Shown here: positions 46,695 through 55,851 of the stretch, one piece after another
How the letters are laid out: every line of letters begins with the position of its first letter
How positions within the stretch are numbered: position 1 is the first letter of the stretch
DNA from: Burkholderiales bacterium
Lineage (GTDB): Bacteria; Pseudomonadota; Gammaproteobacteria; Burkholderiales; Burkholderiaceae_C
DNA: 64,000 bases
Direction: 5' to 3'
Assembly (NCBI GenBank): GCA_947453625.1
Contig: CANGHK010000009.1
Coordinates: 48,057-112,056, forward strand
Made by a program: the position numbers and the translations under genes
The notes under the pieces: generated by a model
Told to the model about the DNA's origin: nothing
Databases searched by the model: none
What the model saw: the letters and a program-made list of their open reading frames with translations, nothing else

Positions 46695-47108
46695 ATGGAC
46701 GACGACCTGGATGCAAGCATCCGCTCAGGCAAGGCGCTGAGCGAATCGATGGGCAATTTCCACGTGACCGGGTGGGACGCTGAGCGCAAGGCCTTGAAGG
46801 CCGGGTTCACGGTCAGGCGCGAGTACTGCCACACCAACGGCACCATCGCCCAGGGCGGCTTCATCACGGCCTGGCTCGATGCGGCGATGGCGCACGCGGT
46901 GATTCACGACACCGGGCATGCCCAAACCGTCTTCAGCCTGGAGATCAAGGTCAGCTTCTACGAGAAGGTGGGACCGGGTGAAGGCTGGGTCGAGGGACGC
47001 GTGATCCGGCGCGGCAGGCGGGTGGTGTTTCTCGAGGCCGCGCTCTACAACCCCGAAGGCAAGCTGGCGGCCGAAGCCACCTCGACCGGCGTGCTGGCGG
47101 ACCTCTAG
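46695..47108 (+). CDS. PaaI/hotdog-family thioesterase
   Basis: A 137-residue hotdog-fold protein. The catalytic-region pattern is CHTNGTIAQGGFITAWLDAA, followed by SLEIKVSFYEKVGPGEGWVE and GRVIRRGRRVVFLEAAL. These enzymes hydrolyse acyl- or aryl-CoA thioesters. Its presence close to an acyl-CoA synthetase and a CoA-transferase fits a CoA-linked catabolic locus. Confidence 0.88.
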   Translation: MDDDLDASIRSGKALSESMGNFHVTGWDAERKALKAGFTVRREYCHTNGTIAQGGFITAWLDAAMAHAVIHDTGHAQTVFSLEIKVSFYEKVGPGEGWVEGRVIRRGRRVVFLEAALYNPEGKLAAEATSTGVLADL

Positions 47109-47202
47109 CCGCGCGCAGACTGCGGGCTCGCGAAGCCGGCCAACCTGCCCGGGCTTGGCCCGAACATCCCCCCACCACCCGACCCACGAACCCACGAACC
47201 CC

Positions 47203-48183
47203 ATGCCAGAACAATTCAACGTCGGAATCATCGGCCTCGGCGTCATGGGCCAGCGCATGCTGGCGCGCCTGGACGGCCACGCGCGCCTGCGCGCCACGCA
47301 GGTCTGGGACGACGACCCGCAGGCGGTGGCACGCACGCTCACCGCCTATCCGCAGCTGACCGCAGCGGCCAACGCCGACGCGCTGATCAGCGCGCCTGGG
47401 CTGCACTCGCTCTACATCGCCACGCCGCCGGCGCCGCACATGACGCTGTCGAACCGCGCGTTCGACGCCGGGCTCGCCGTCTTCTGCGAAAAGCCGCTGA
47501 CGGTCGACTTCGACGCCGCGCGCCTGACGATTGAGCGGATCGCACGAGAAGGGCAGCGCGCGGCCGTGAACTTCTCGCTCGCCTCGTCGCCGGGGCTGGC
47601 GGCGCTGCAAGCCGCGTGGCGCGAGCAACCGGAGGGGCTGCTCGGCCAAGCCCAGGCCTTGCGCATCGAACTGGCGTTTGCCGCCTGGCCTCGCCCTTGG
47701 CAGGCGGCGGCCGGGGCCTGGCTGAGCCAGCGCGCCGAAGGCGGTTTCACGCGCGAAGTGCTGTCGCACTTCGTCTTCGTGTTGCAGCGCGTGATGGGGC
47801 CAGCGGCGGTGCGCAGTTCCCGACCGGTCTACCCGCCCGACGGCCGCGGCGCCGAGAGCGGGCTCAGCGCCGAGATGACCGCAGGCGGCATCCCGGTCTC
47901 GGTAGCGGCCGGCGTCGGTGGCGATGCCGACGACTTCAACCGCATGACGCTGCGCGGCAGCCTGGGTGAGATCGAACTGCGCGACTGGTTCGGTGTCTGC
48001 CGCCGACGCCACGGCGAGGTGTGGGACAAACTGGGCGACGCCGCCGAGTTGCGCACGCGCGGCCAGGTCGACCAGTTGACGCAGTGGGTTGCGTTGATCG
48101 AAGGCCGGCCCCATGGCTTGCCCGACTTCGCCGAGGCGCTGGCGGTGCAGCAGACGATAGAGGCCCTGCTGGCCGGGGCCTGA
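47203..48183 (+). CDS. Gfo/Idh/MocA-family oxidoreductase
   Basis: A 326-residue NAD(P)-dependent dehydrogenase. The Rossmann motif VGIIGLGVMGQRML is at the N-terminus and the family signature FCEKPLTVD is near residue 95, with the Lys that contacts cofactor and substrate. The C-terminal half is an alpha/beta domain. Members act on sugars, inositols or bile-pigment-like substrates. The ATG at 47203 is used because the frame before it is proline-rich, non-coding-looking sequence. Confidence 0.88.
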   Translation: MPEQFNVGIIGLGVMGQRMLARLDGHARLRATQVWDDDPQAVARTLTAYPQLTAAANADALISAPGLHSLYIATPPAPHMTLSNRAFDAGLAVFCEKPLTVDFDAARLTIERIAREGQRAAVNFSLASSPGLAALQAAWREQPEGLLGQAQALRIELAFAAWPRPWQAAAGAWLSQRAEGGFTREVLSHFVFVLQRVMGPAAVRSSRPVYPPDGRGAESGLSAEMTAGGIPVSVAAGVGGDADDFNRMTLRGSLGEIELRDWFGVCRRRHGEVWDKLGDAAELRTRGQVDQLTQWVALIEGRPHGLPDFAEALAVQQTIEALLAGA

Positions 48184-48318
48184 ATCGGGCCGGCGCAAGA
48201 CGACAAGGATCAGGCGGGTCCGCTGCGCGGGTGGTGGGTGGTGTGACGGGCGGTGTGGCGGGCGGGGGCATGGACGGGCCCAGCGGCGCCACCCGCAGAA
48301 CTCAAGCTACATTGCCGC

Positions 48319-49320
48319 ATGAACACTCGCATCGTGCTGACCAAACGTCCCTCAGGCTGGGTCGATGAATCCTGTTTCGCGGTCCAGGACTGCGCCGAGC
48401 CGGTCGGCGGCCCCGGCGATGTGCTGCTGGAGGCGATCTACCTCTCCACCGACCCCTACCTGCGCGGCCGCATGAATGCCGGGCCGTCCTATGCCCCGGG
48501 CTTCGAGATCGGCAAGCCCATCGTGTCGCGCGTTGTGGCGCGGGTGATCGCGTCCGGCAACAGCCGCTTCGCCGTCGGTGATGTGGTCTGGGGCTTTCTC
48601 GACTGGGCGCTGCGCAGCGTCGTGCCACGCGGCGAGGGCCTGCACAAGATCGACACGACGCTGGGCCGGATCAGCCACGCGGTATCGGTGCTGGGCATGC
48701 CCGGGCTGACGGCCTGGGTCGGCGCGATCGAGATCGGCCAGCCCGCGCCCGGCGACACGGCCTACATCTCCTCGGCCGCGGGCACGGTCGGCCAACTGGC
48801 CGGGCAGTTCGCCAAGCGCGCCGGCGCGCGTGTGGTCGGCTCGGCCGGCGGCGACGACAAGGTCGATTTCCTGCGGGACCGCTGCGGTTTCGACGCCGCC
48901 TTCAACTACAAGACTGGCAGCATCGACGAGGCCTTGGCCGAGCACTGCCCGCAGGGCCTGGACCTGTACTTCGACAACGTTGGCGGCAGCACGCTGGAAG
49001 CCGCGCTGCGCCACGCCAGGGTCGGCGCAAGAATCCCGGTCTGCGGGATGATCTCGGCCTACAACGAGGTCGACGACCCCGGCATCAAGGGCTTGCAGGC
49101 GCTGCTGACCAAGCGGATCGCGATGACCGGCTTCATCATCTACGACCATGTCCACAAGCTCGCGGCCTACCAGGCGCGCGTCGCGCCCTGGCTGCGCAGC
49201 GGTGAGCTGGTGTTCCAGGAAGACATCGTGCAGGGCATAGAACAGGCGCCGGCGGCGCTGATCGGCATGATGAAGGGCGAGGCGATAGGCAAACGCCTGG
49301 TGCAGGTCGCCGCGGAATAG
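48319..49320 (+). CDS. Zinc-independent NADPH-dependent MDR oxidoreductase (leukotriene B4 dehydrogenase/CurA-like)
   Basis: A 333-residue reductase. It shows LSTDPYLRGRMN and the cofactor motif AAGTVGQLAGQFAKRAGARV, then FDNVGGSTLEAALRHARVGA followed by ARIPVCGMIS, typical of the enone reductase/15-oxoprostaglandin reductase-like group. Such enzymes reduce the C=C bond of alpha,beta-unsaturated ketones or acids with NADPH. It could act on an enoyl intermediate of the local pathway (inference). Confidence 0.9.
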   Translation: MNTRIVLTKRPSGWVDESCFAVQDCAEPVGGPGDVLLEAIYLSTDPYLRGRMNAGPSYAPGFEIGKPIVSRVVARVIASGNSRFAVGDVVWGFLDWALRSVVPRGEGLHKIDTTLGRISHAVSVLGMPGLTAWVGAIEIGQPAPGDTAYISSAAGTVGQLAGQFAKRAGARVVGSAGGDDKVDFLRDRCGFDAAFNYKTGSIDEALAEHCPQGLDLYFDNVGGSTLEAALRHARVGARIPVCGMISAYNEVDDPGIKGLQALLTKRIAMTGFIIYDHVHKLAAYQARVAPWLRSGELVFQEDIVQGIEQAPAALIGMMKGEAIGKRLVQVAAE

Positions 49321-49441
49321 CCCTCTGCTGCCGACCACAAGCGCGCCAGCGCGTCGCCTGCGGCACAGCCGCGCCGAGGGCACCGGCCCGACAATGCGCG
49401 GCGGCGAACCCCAGTCAACCCCTCGCCAGCGCGGAGACAAG

Positions 49442-50083
49442 GTGAAAGAACAAGACATTCAGGCAGTGATCTGGGATTTCGGCGGCGTCATCAGTTCGTC
49501 GCCCTTCGAGTCGTTCAGGCGCTTCGAGACCGAGCGCGGGCTGCCGCAGGACTTTCTGCGCGGCGTCAACGCGACCAACCACCACGACAACGCCTGGGCG
49601 CGGTTCGAGCGCAACGACATCGACCTGCAGGGCTTCGACCAGGCCTTTGCCGACGAATGCGCCGCGCTCGGTCAGACCGTGCGCGGCCGCGAGGTGATAG
49701 ACCTGCTGGGCGGCACGATACGCCCGGCGATGGTCGAAGCGCTGCGCCGGCTCAAGCCCCGACTGAAGATAGGCCTGATCACCAACAACGTCGCCAGCCC
49801 GGACTCGGCGGGGCTGAACCCCTCCGGCCGCGATGAGGTGATGGCGATCTTTCACCAGGTGATCGAAAGCTCGAAAGCCGGGGTCCGCAAGCCCGACCCG
49901 GCGATCTACCGGATGATGTGCGAGGCGCTGGACGTGGCGCCCGAGCGCGCGGTGTTCCTCGACGACCTCGGCGTCAACCTCAAGCCCGCGCGCCTGATGG
50001 GCATGCGCACGATCAAGGTCGAGGACCCCGACGTCGCGCTGCAGCAGCTCGAAGCCTGGGTCGGCTTCGCGCTGCGCGACTGA
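49442..50083 (+). CDS. HAD-superfamily (subclass IA) hydrolase
   Basis: A 213-residue protein starting at GTG 49442, after a GGAGA Shine-Dalgarno. HAD motifs are I: WDFGGVISSSP (an unusual DFGG where DxD is usual), II: ITNN, III: Lys in RKPDPAIY, IV: FLDDLGVNLKPAR. The Gly at the DxD second Asp position is common in the epoxide-hydrolase-N-terminal-like group, which often accompanies acyl-CoA metabolism genes. The substrate is unknown. Confidence 0.88.
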   Translation: MKEQDIQAVIWDFGGVISSSPFESFRRFETERGLPQDFLRGVNATNHHDNAWARFERNDIDLQGFDQAFADECAALGQTVRGREVIDLLGGTIRPAMVEALRRLKPRLKIGLITNNVASPDSAGLNPSGRDEVMAIFHQVIESSKAGVRKPDPAIYRMMCEALDVAPERAVFLDDLGVNLKPARLMGMRTIKVEDPDVALQQLEAWVGFALRD

Positions 50084-50108
50084 GCGCCATCCCCGACGCT
50101 CGCCAGCG

Positions 50109-51659
50109 TCAGTTGACCTGCCGGTCGCGCCCCTCCCAGTAGGGCGCGCGCAGCGAGCGGCGCAAGACCTTGCCGGTCGGGTTGCGCGGCAGCTCGGGGA
50201 TCACGTCCACGCTCTTGGGCACCTTGAAGCCGGCAATGCGCTCGCGCGCCCAGGCGATGACGCTGGCCGCGTCGACCTGGTGGCCGGGCCGGGGCACGCA
50301 AACCGCCTTCACCGCCTCGCCCCAGGTGGCGTCGGGCACGCCGATCACCGCGACGTCGGCCACGTCGGGGTGGCCATAGATCGCGCTCTCGACCTCGGCC
50401 GGGTAGACGTTCTCGCCGCCGCTGATGATCATGTCCTTCAGCCGGTCGTGGATGTAGACATAGCCGTCGGCGTCCATATAGCCGGCGTCGCCGGTGTAGA
50501 CCCAGCCATCGGCGGTCTTGGCGCGGGCGGTGGCCTCGGGCTGCTTCCAGTAGCCCAGCATGTTGTTCGATGAGCGGGTCACGATCTCACCCACCTCACC
50601 GGTCGGCACGGTCAGCCCGTCGACGCCGACGATCTTGACTTCGACGCCTGGCACCGGCTTGCCGGCGGCGCGCATGCGCGGGCTGCCGTTCGGGTCATGG
50701 TCTTCGGGCGGCAGCATCACCACGGTGCCGGTGGTCTCGGTCATGCCATAGGCCTGGGCGAACTGGCAGCCGAAAGCCTTGACGCATTGGCGCAGCAGTT
50801 CCAGCGGGATCGGCGCCGCGCCGTAGAAGATGTACTTCAGGCGGCTGAAGTCGGTCTTGGCGCAGCGCGGGTGGTTGACCAGCATCTGCAGCGCCGCGGG
50901 CACGGCGAAGAAGCGGGTCACGCCCTCGCGCTCGATGGCATCGAACACGCCGTCGGGCGTGAACTCGGCCATCACGCAGCCGCACACGCCGCCGGCCAGC
51001 GCCATGAAGCCCAGGCCGGTGCCGCCGATATGCGCGCAGGGCATGGCCACCATCACCACCTCGCCGTCGTCCCAGAAGGCCCAGGGCAGCTTGGCCTGCT
51101 GGGCCGCCAGGCGCAGGCCGAACAGGTTGCGGTTCGACAGTTCCACCCCCTTGGGATGGCCGGTGGTGCCCGAGGTGTAGAGCTGCAGGATGGCGTCGTC
51201 GGCGGCGCTGGGCGTGAACTCGCCCGGCGCGCTGGCGTCTATCCAGGCCCAGGCCTCGTCGGCCGACAGCACCCGCTGGACATGGGGCAGGTCCGAGGCC
51301 ATCGCGCGCGCATCGTCGGCAAAACCGTCGCCGGCGAGTAGCAGCTTGGCCTCGGTGTCGTCGACGATGTAGTGCCGCTCGGGCGCGGCCAGGCGCCAGC
51401 CTACCGGGGCCATCACCACGCCGATGCGGGCGGCGCCAAACAGCAGGGTGAAGTACAGCACCGAGTTCTTGCCCAACCAGGCGATGCGGTCGCCGCGCTG
51501 GATGCCAGCGGCTTGCAGCGCAGCCGCCACGCGGCGCGTGCTGAAGTCGAGTTCGGCAAAGTCGATCTGCCGCTCGCCCACCATCGCAGGCCGCGTCGGC
51601 CGGTCTGCGGCCCAGTGGCGGATGAAGGCATCAACGGTGAGCAGTGCAGGAAAGTCCAT
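50109..51659 (-). CDS. Acyl-CoA synthetase (AMP-forming)
   Basis: A 516-residue adenylating enzyme. It has the P-loop LYTSGTTGHPKGVELSNRNL, the YGMTETTG motif, the hinge region YTGDAGYMDADGYVYIHDR and the C-terminal catalytic Lys in PRNPTGKVLRR. It activates a carboxylic acid to its CoA thioester. The gene is divergent from a Bug-type binding protein, with a TetR-like operator in between. Its acid substrate is presumably that imported by the local transporters. Confidence 0.93.
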   Translation of the reverse strand: MDFPALLTVDAFIRHWAADRPTRPAMVGERQIDFAELDFSTRRVAAALQAAGIQRGDRIAWLGKNSVLYFTLLFGAARIGVVMAPVGWRLAAPERHYIVDDTEAKLLLAGDGFADDARAMASDLPHVQRVLSADEAWAWIDASAPGEFTPSAADDAILQLYTSGTTGHPKGVELSNRNLFGLRLAAQQAKLPWAFWDDGEVVMVAMPCAHIGGTGLGFMALAGGVCGCVMAEFTPDGVFDAIEREGVTRFFAVPAALQMLVNHPRCAKTDFSRLKYIFYGAAPIPLELLRQCVKAFGCQFAQAYGMTETTGTVVMLPPEDHDPNGSPRMRAAGKPVPGVEVKIVGVDGLTVPTGEVGEIVTRSSNNMLGYWKQPEATARAKTADGWVYTGDAGYMDADGYVYIHDRLKDMIISGGENVYPAEVESAIYGHPDVADVAVIGVPDATWGEAVKAVCVPRPGHQVDAASVIAWARERIAGFKVPKSVDVIPELPRNPTGKVLRRSLRAPYWEGRDRQVN

Positions 51660-51852
51660 GACGGCAGGCCCGGTGGCGACACCGTGCGGGTAGGCGGGAG
51701 GGAACGGCCCACTCTATCGGCCACCGGTGTCGAACGGTCCAGGGACCATCCCCAAGCCCCGGATTCGCCAACGTGACAGGCGGTCGACGCCTGGCATGGC
51801 AGCCAGGCCAGGGATGGCGCCGACATCCGGGATGATGTCGATTGACCTCGGC

Positions 51853-51870
51853 ACATACCGAAGAGTATGT
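51853..51870. promoter_or_regulatory. Operator candidate 1 for the TetR regulator
   Basis: ACATACCGAAGAGTATGT is a perfect 6-bp palindrome with a 6-bp spacer, in the divergent gap between the acyl-CoA synthetase and Bug genes. Related half-sites occur at 54369 and 54482. Confidence 0.65.
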
Positions 51871-51972
51871 TCATGCCCTGACCCAGGGCTGGGCGCGCTG
51901 GGCCCGCCAGCCACACCGCCAGCCACGCCGGCGCCCTCCGTCCGACCCCCACAAAACCCACAGGAGACACGC

Positions 51973-52944
51973 TTGAGAACTGAATTGAAGGCAATGGCAC
52001 TGGCCGGCGCGCTGGCCCTGCTGCCCGGCTTGGCGCAGGCCCAGGACGCCTGGCCGAACAAACCCGTCTCGCTCGTCGTGCCCTACCCGCCCGGTGGCAC
52101 CAGCGACGTCGTCGGCCGCCAACTCGCCCAGCGCCTGCGTGAGGAACTGGGCCAGACCTTCGTCGTCGAGAACAAGGCCGGCGCGGCCACCGCGATCGGC
52201 GCCACCTTCGTCGCGCGTGCGCCCAAGGACGGCTACACCTTGCTGCTGTCGGCGGGCACCACCTTCACGGTGATCCCGAACTTCAACGACAAGCTGGCCT
52301 ACAAGCTCGACGACTTCGAGCCCGTGGCGCCGGTGGCCACCGTGCCTTTCGCCTTCGTCGTCAAGAAGGACTTCCCGGCCCGGACGCTCAAGGAGTACGC
52401 CGCCTATGCCAAGGCCAACCCGGGCAAGATCAACAACGCCACCAATGGCCAGGGCAGCATGGTTCACCTGCTGGGCGAGCTGATCGCCACCGGGCTCGAC
52501 GTCAAGCTGACCCAGGTGCATTACAAGGGCGCGGCACCGGCGACGATGGACATGATCGGCGGCGTGATCGACTCCAACGTCGAGGCGCTGACCAGCGCCG
52601 TGCCCAACGTCAACGCCGGCCAGTACCGCGCGCTGGCCGTGCTGAGCCAGGAGCGCCTGCCGCTGATGCCCGAGGTGCCCACCTTCCGCGAACTGGGCTA
52701 CCCGTCCGTCGTCGGCGAGACCTGGTACGCGGTGTTCGCGCCGCTGGGCACGCCCAAACCGGTGGTCGACAAGCTCAGCGCGGCGCTGCGGAAAATCACC
52801 AGTTCGGCGTCCTTTGGCGACAGCATGCGCAAGATCGGCAACGAGGCCAAGTCAGGGTCGCCGGCCGAGCTGCGCGCCACCACGCTGGAGCAGCGCCAGC
52901 TCTGGGGCGATCTGATCAAGCGGCTGAACATCAAGGCCGAGTGA
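51973..52944 (+). CDS. Bug-family (TctC-like) tripartite tricarboxylate transporter binding protein
   Basis: A 323-residue periplasmic binding protein. It appears to start at TTG 51973, 6 bp after a strong AGGAG, giving a signal peptide ending at AQAQ. The family signatures are VSLVVPYPPGGTSDVVGRQL, VVENKAGAATAIGATFVARA and PKDGYTLLLS. No TctA or TctB membrane subunit is in the window, as is usual for orphan Bug genes of Burkholderiales. It likely binds a carboxylate connected with the neighbouring synthetase. Confidence 0.92.
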   Translation: MRTELKAMALAGALALLPGLAQAQDAWPNKPVSLVVPYPPGGTSDVVGRQLAQRLREELGQTFVVENKAGAATAIGATFVARAPKDGYTLLLSAGTTFTVIPNFNDKLAYKLDDFEPVAPVATVPFAFVVKKDFPARTLKEYAAYAKANPGKINNATNGQGSMVHLLGELIATGLDVKLTQVHYKGAAPATMDMIGGVIDSNVEALTSAVPNVNAGQYRALAVLSQERLPLMPEVPTFRELGYPSVVGETWYAVFAPLGTPKPVVDKLSAALRKITSSASFGDSMRKIGNEAKSGSPAELRATTLEQRQLWGDLIKRLNIKAE

Positions 52945-53019
52945 GCCGGCGCCGGGTCGATGGCCCGCCGATGGACCGTCTGTCGGCGGCGCCCCTGACC
53001 CGCTTACCCGCTTACCCGC

Positions 53020-54258
53020 TTACCCGATCACCCCGCGCTGCGCGAGCCCGTCGATCTCGGCTTCGTCCAGGCCCAGCAGGTCGCGCAGCAGTTCGACCGT
53101 GTGCTCACCCAGCAGCGGCGGCGGCCGGTCGTAGGTGATCGGCGTGTCAGAGAAGTTGAGCGGGTTGCCCACCACCGCCAGCGTGCCCGACAGCGGGTGC
53201 GCCAGCGTCTTGACCAGGCCACGGTGGCGGATCTGCGGGTCGTCGAAGACCTGGCGGAAGTCGTGGATGGGCCCGCTGGGCACCACGGCCTCGCGCAGCA
53301 GCGGCATCCAATGCGCTATCGGCTGGGTCTTCAGCACCTCGCCGATCAGGCGCTGCAGCTCGGCCCGGTTCGCCACCCGCTGCGGGGTGGAGGCAAAGCG
53401 CGGGTCGGCCGCCAACCCGGGCTGGCCTATCACCCGGCACAGCGCGGCAAACTGCTTGTTGTTGGCCACTGCCACCAGGATCTTGCCGTCGGCGCAATCG
53501 AAGTCGCCATAGGGCGCGGTGAGTTGCGAGCTCAGCCCCGAGCGCACCGGCAACTGGCCGGCCACCAGGTAGCTCATCGCCATTGGCGACACCGCAGCCA
53601 CCTGCGCGTCGAGCAGCGACAGGTCGATATGCTGGCCCTTGCCCGACACCGCGTCGCGGTGGTGCAGCGCGGCCAGCACGCCGATGGTGGCGTAGAAGCC
53701 GGCCGTCAGGTCCGACACCGGAAAGCCGGCACGCTGCGGGCCGGCGCCGGGCTGGCCATCGGGCACGCCGGTCAGGCTCATCACGCCGCCCATGGCCTGG
53801 AAGATCAGGTCGTAGCCGGGCATCTGCGCATAAGGCCCGGTCTGGCCGAAACCGGTGATCGAGCAGTACACCAGGCGCGGGTTCACCGCGCTGAGCGCGG
53901 CGTAGTCCAACCCGTAGCGCGCCAGGTCGCCGCTCTTGAAGTTCTCCACCACCACGTCGGACAGCGCGGCCAGCCGGCGGATCAGGGCCTGGCCCTCGGG
54001 CTGGGCCATGTCGACGGTGATCGAGCGCTTGGCACGGTTGGCCGACAGGAAGGTCGATCGCTCGTCGGTGTCCTGGCCGGCACTGTCCTTCAGGCGCGCA
54101 CCCTGTTCGCGCACGTCGTCGCCGCTGCCGGGCCGCTCGACCTTGATGACGTCGGCGCCCAGGTCGCCAAGCAGTTGGGTGGCCCAGGGGCCGGACAGGA
54201 TGCGGCTCAGGTCGAGCACCCGGATGTTGGACAACAAGCCCTGGCCGACTGCGCTCAC
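53020..54258 (-). CDS. CaiB/BaiF-family CoA-transferase (class III)
   Basis: A 412-residue enzyme with VLDLSRILSGPWATQLLGDL at the N-terminus, VIKVERPGSGDDVRE, NRAKRSITVDM and the catalytic Asp in GKGQHIDLSLLDAQVA. It moves CoA between carboxylic acids. It is divergent from the LivK-like gene, with two operator-like sites in the gap. In this locus it may activate or recycle the same acid as the synthetase. Confidence 0.93.
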   Translation of the reverse strand: MSAVGQGLLSNIRVLDLSRILSGPWATQLLGDLGADVIKVERPGSGDDVREQGARLKDSAGQDTDERSTFLSANRAKRSITVDMAQPEGQALIRRLAALSDVVVENFKSGDLARYGLDYAALSAVNPRLVYCSITGFGQTGPYAQMPGYDLIFQAMGGVMSLTGVPDGQPGAGPQRAGFPVSDLTAGFYATIGVLAALHHRDAVSGKGQHIDLSLLDAQVAAVSPMAMSYLVAGQLPVRSGLSSQLTAPYGDFDCADGKILVAVANNKQFAALCRVIGQPGLAADPRFASTPQRVANRAELQRLIGEVLKTQPIAHWMPLLREAVVPSGPIHDFRQVFDDPQIRHRGLVKTLAHPLSGTLAVVGNPLNFSDTPITYDRPPPLLGEHTVELLRDLLGLDEAEIDGLAQRGVIG

Positions 54259-54368
54259 GGCCGGACCTCGAGGCTGGCGCGGTGAACCAGTTTCATGCGG
54301 TGGCCGAAGTGGATTTCTGTCTTCATGGGAATGCTGTTCCTGGGGTTCGCGATGCCAAAAGCGATGCT

Positions 54369-54386
54369 ACATACCGGTGGGTATCG
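54369..54386. promoter_or_regulatory. Operator candidate 2 for the TetR regulator
   Basis: ACATACCGGTGGGTATCG keeps ACATAC-N6-GTA(T). It is about 110 bp upstream of the CoA-transferase start, in the divergent gap. Confidence 0.55.
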
Positions 54387-54481
54387 ATGCAATGGCGGCT
54401 TGCCCGAGCGCAGGATGGCGTCGTCTCACGAGGGATCAGTGTTTCCCCGGGAGGGGTGGTTTCGCCCGCATTGACGCCGTC

Positions 54482-54499
54482 ACATACCGGGTGGTACTG
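54482..54499. promoter_or_regulatory. Operator candidate 3 for the TetR regulator
   Basis: ACATACCGGGTGGTACTG keeps ACATAC-N6-GTA and lies 84 bp before the LivK-like start, 113 bp from site 2. Confidence 0.55.
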
Positions 54500-54582
54500 T
54501 GCTTCCCGGGCTGGCGGTCGATAGAACTGCGGACCATGGTCATTGGCCGATGGCGTATGACCCCACACCAGGAGACACCTTG

Positions 54583-55716
54583 ATGAAGCTGATTCGTACA
54601 TGGATTGCGGCCAGCCTGCTGGCACTGCCGCTGGTTGCCGCGGCGCAGAACACCGTGAAGGTCGGCGTGATCCTGCCGCTGTCGGGCGGCGCCGGACCGC
54701 AGGGCCAGCATGTGACCAACGCCATCAACGTGATGGCGGCGATGATCAATGACGCCGGTGGCGTGCTGGGCCGCAAGATCGAGATCGTCTCGCGCGACGA
54801 CGAGTCGACGCCCGCGGTGGGCGTGTCGCGCGCCACTGAACTGGTCAGCGCCGGCGTGGCCGTGGTCATCGAAGGCTGGAACAGCCCCGTCACGCTGGCG
54901 ATGCAGCCGGTGCTGTCGCGCGCCGGCGTGCTCGACATCACCGCCATCTCCAAGGCCGATGCCATCCTGTCCGGCGAGGGCAACCCGATGGCGGTGCGCC
55001 TGAACAGCTCGAACTCGCAGGACGGCGCGGTGATCGCCAACTACATCGCCAACATCGCCAAGGCCAAGCGTGTCGCCTTCCTGACCCAGAACGACGCCTA
55101 CGGCAACGGCGCGCAGGCCTCGATAGAGGGCGAGCTCAAGCGCCTGAACTGGACCTACGAGAAAGTGGCCGAGGAGAAGTTTCCGTTCACGCAGGCCGAC
55201 TTCCGGGTCGCGATGACCAACGTGGTGGCCGCCAAGCCCGACCTCACCGTGGCCATCAATGCCAATGAGGGCCTTGGCATGCCGGCCACGATACGCCAGG
55301 CCCGCCAGTCCAGGCTGCCCGGCAAGCTGGTCGCTGCCGTGGGCACGGTGGCGCCCAGCGTGATCGAGGTGGCCGGTGACGCGGCCAACGGCCTGATCGG
55401 CGCCGATATCTATTTCCCGGCGGTCGAACCCTTCGCGTCCAACCCGGCCAACCAGCGCTTCGTCGCCAAGAGCCAGGAGATGTTCAAGTACACGCCCGAC
55501 AAGTTCATGGCGCTGGGCGCCACCGCGCTGCAGGTGTGGGCGATGGCGGCCAACGAGCTGAAGACGCTGGACCGCGCGGCGATCGCCAAGCGCATCCGCG
55601 GCGGCAGTTTCAAGGGCACGGTGATGGGCGACGTCAGCTTCGAGCCGAATGGCCAGCTCGGCTCACGCCACTACCTGTTCAACGTCCAGGGCGGCAAGAT
55701 CGCCGTGAGTCCTTGA
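54583..55716 (+). CDS. Branched-chain amino acid-type ABC transporter binding protein (LivK-like)
   Basis: A 377-residue family 4 binding protein. The signal peptide MKLIRTWIAASLLALPLVAA is followed by VKVGVILPLSGGAGPQGQHV and GGVLGRKIEIVSRDDESTP. An AGGAG precedes the start. Proteins of this class bind amino acids, amides, urea or aromatic acids. It heads a livK-G-F-H-M cluster, about 135 bp upstream of livG with a repeat between. The ligand is unknown, possibly an aromatic or branched acid. Confidence 0.92.
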   Translation: MKLIRTWIAASLLALPLVAAAQNTVKVGVILPLSGGAGPQGQHVTNAINVMAAMINDAGGVLGRKIEIVSRDDESTPAVGVSRATELVSAGVAVVIEGWNSPVTLAMQPVLSRAGVLDITAISKADAILSGEGNPMAVRLNSSNSQDGAVIANYIANIAKAKRVAFLTQNDAYGNGAQASIEGELKRLNWTYEKVAEEKFPFTQADFRVAMTNVVAAKPDLTVAINANEGLGMPATIRQARQSRLPGKLVAAVGTVAPSVIEVAGDAANGLIGADIYFPAVEPFASNPANQRFVAKSQEMFKYTPDKFMALGATALQVWAMAANELKTLDRAAIAKRIRGGSFKGTVMGDVSFEPNGQLGSRHYLFNVQGGKIAVSP

Positions 55717-55727
55717 CCCACCCCCTA

Positions 55728-55800
55728 CGCGCTTCGCGCGCCCCCTCAAGGGGGCAACGCCAGCGGCCCGGCGAAGCCGGTTCCGCGGCGTTTGCTTGGC
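55728..55800. repeat. Dispersed GC-rich repeat region, copy 2 of the pair
   Basis: Contains CGCGCTTCGCGCG and CCCCCTCAAGGGGG palindromes followed by 40 bp (55760-55799) matching 13361-13400 at 34 of 40 positions. It fills the gap between the binding protein and ATPase genes. Confidence 0.65.
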
Positions 55801-55851
55801 CCCGCCCGTTTCGCGCTTCGCGGGTGGCGCCTGGCGCCATAGAGGACTGAC

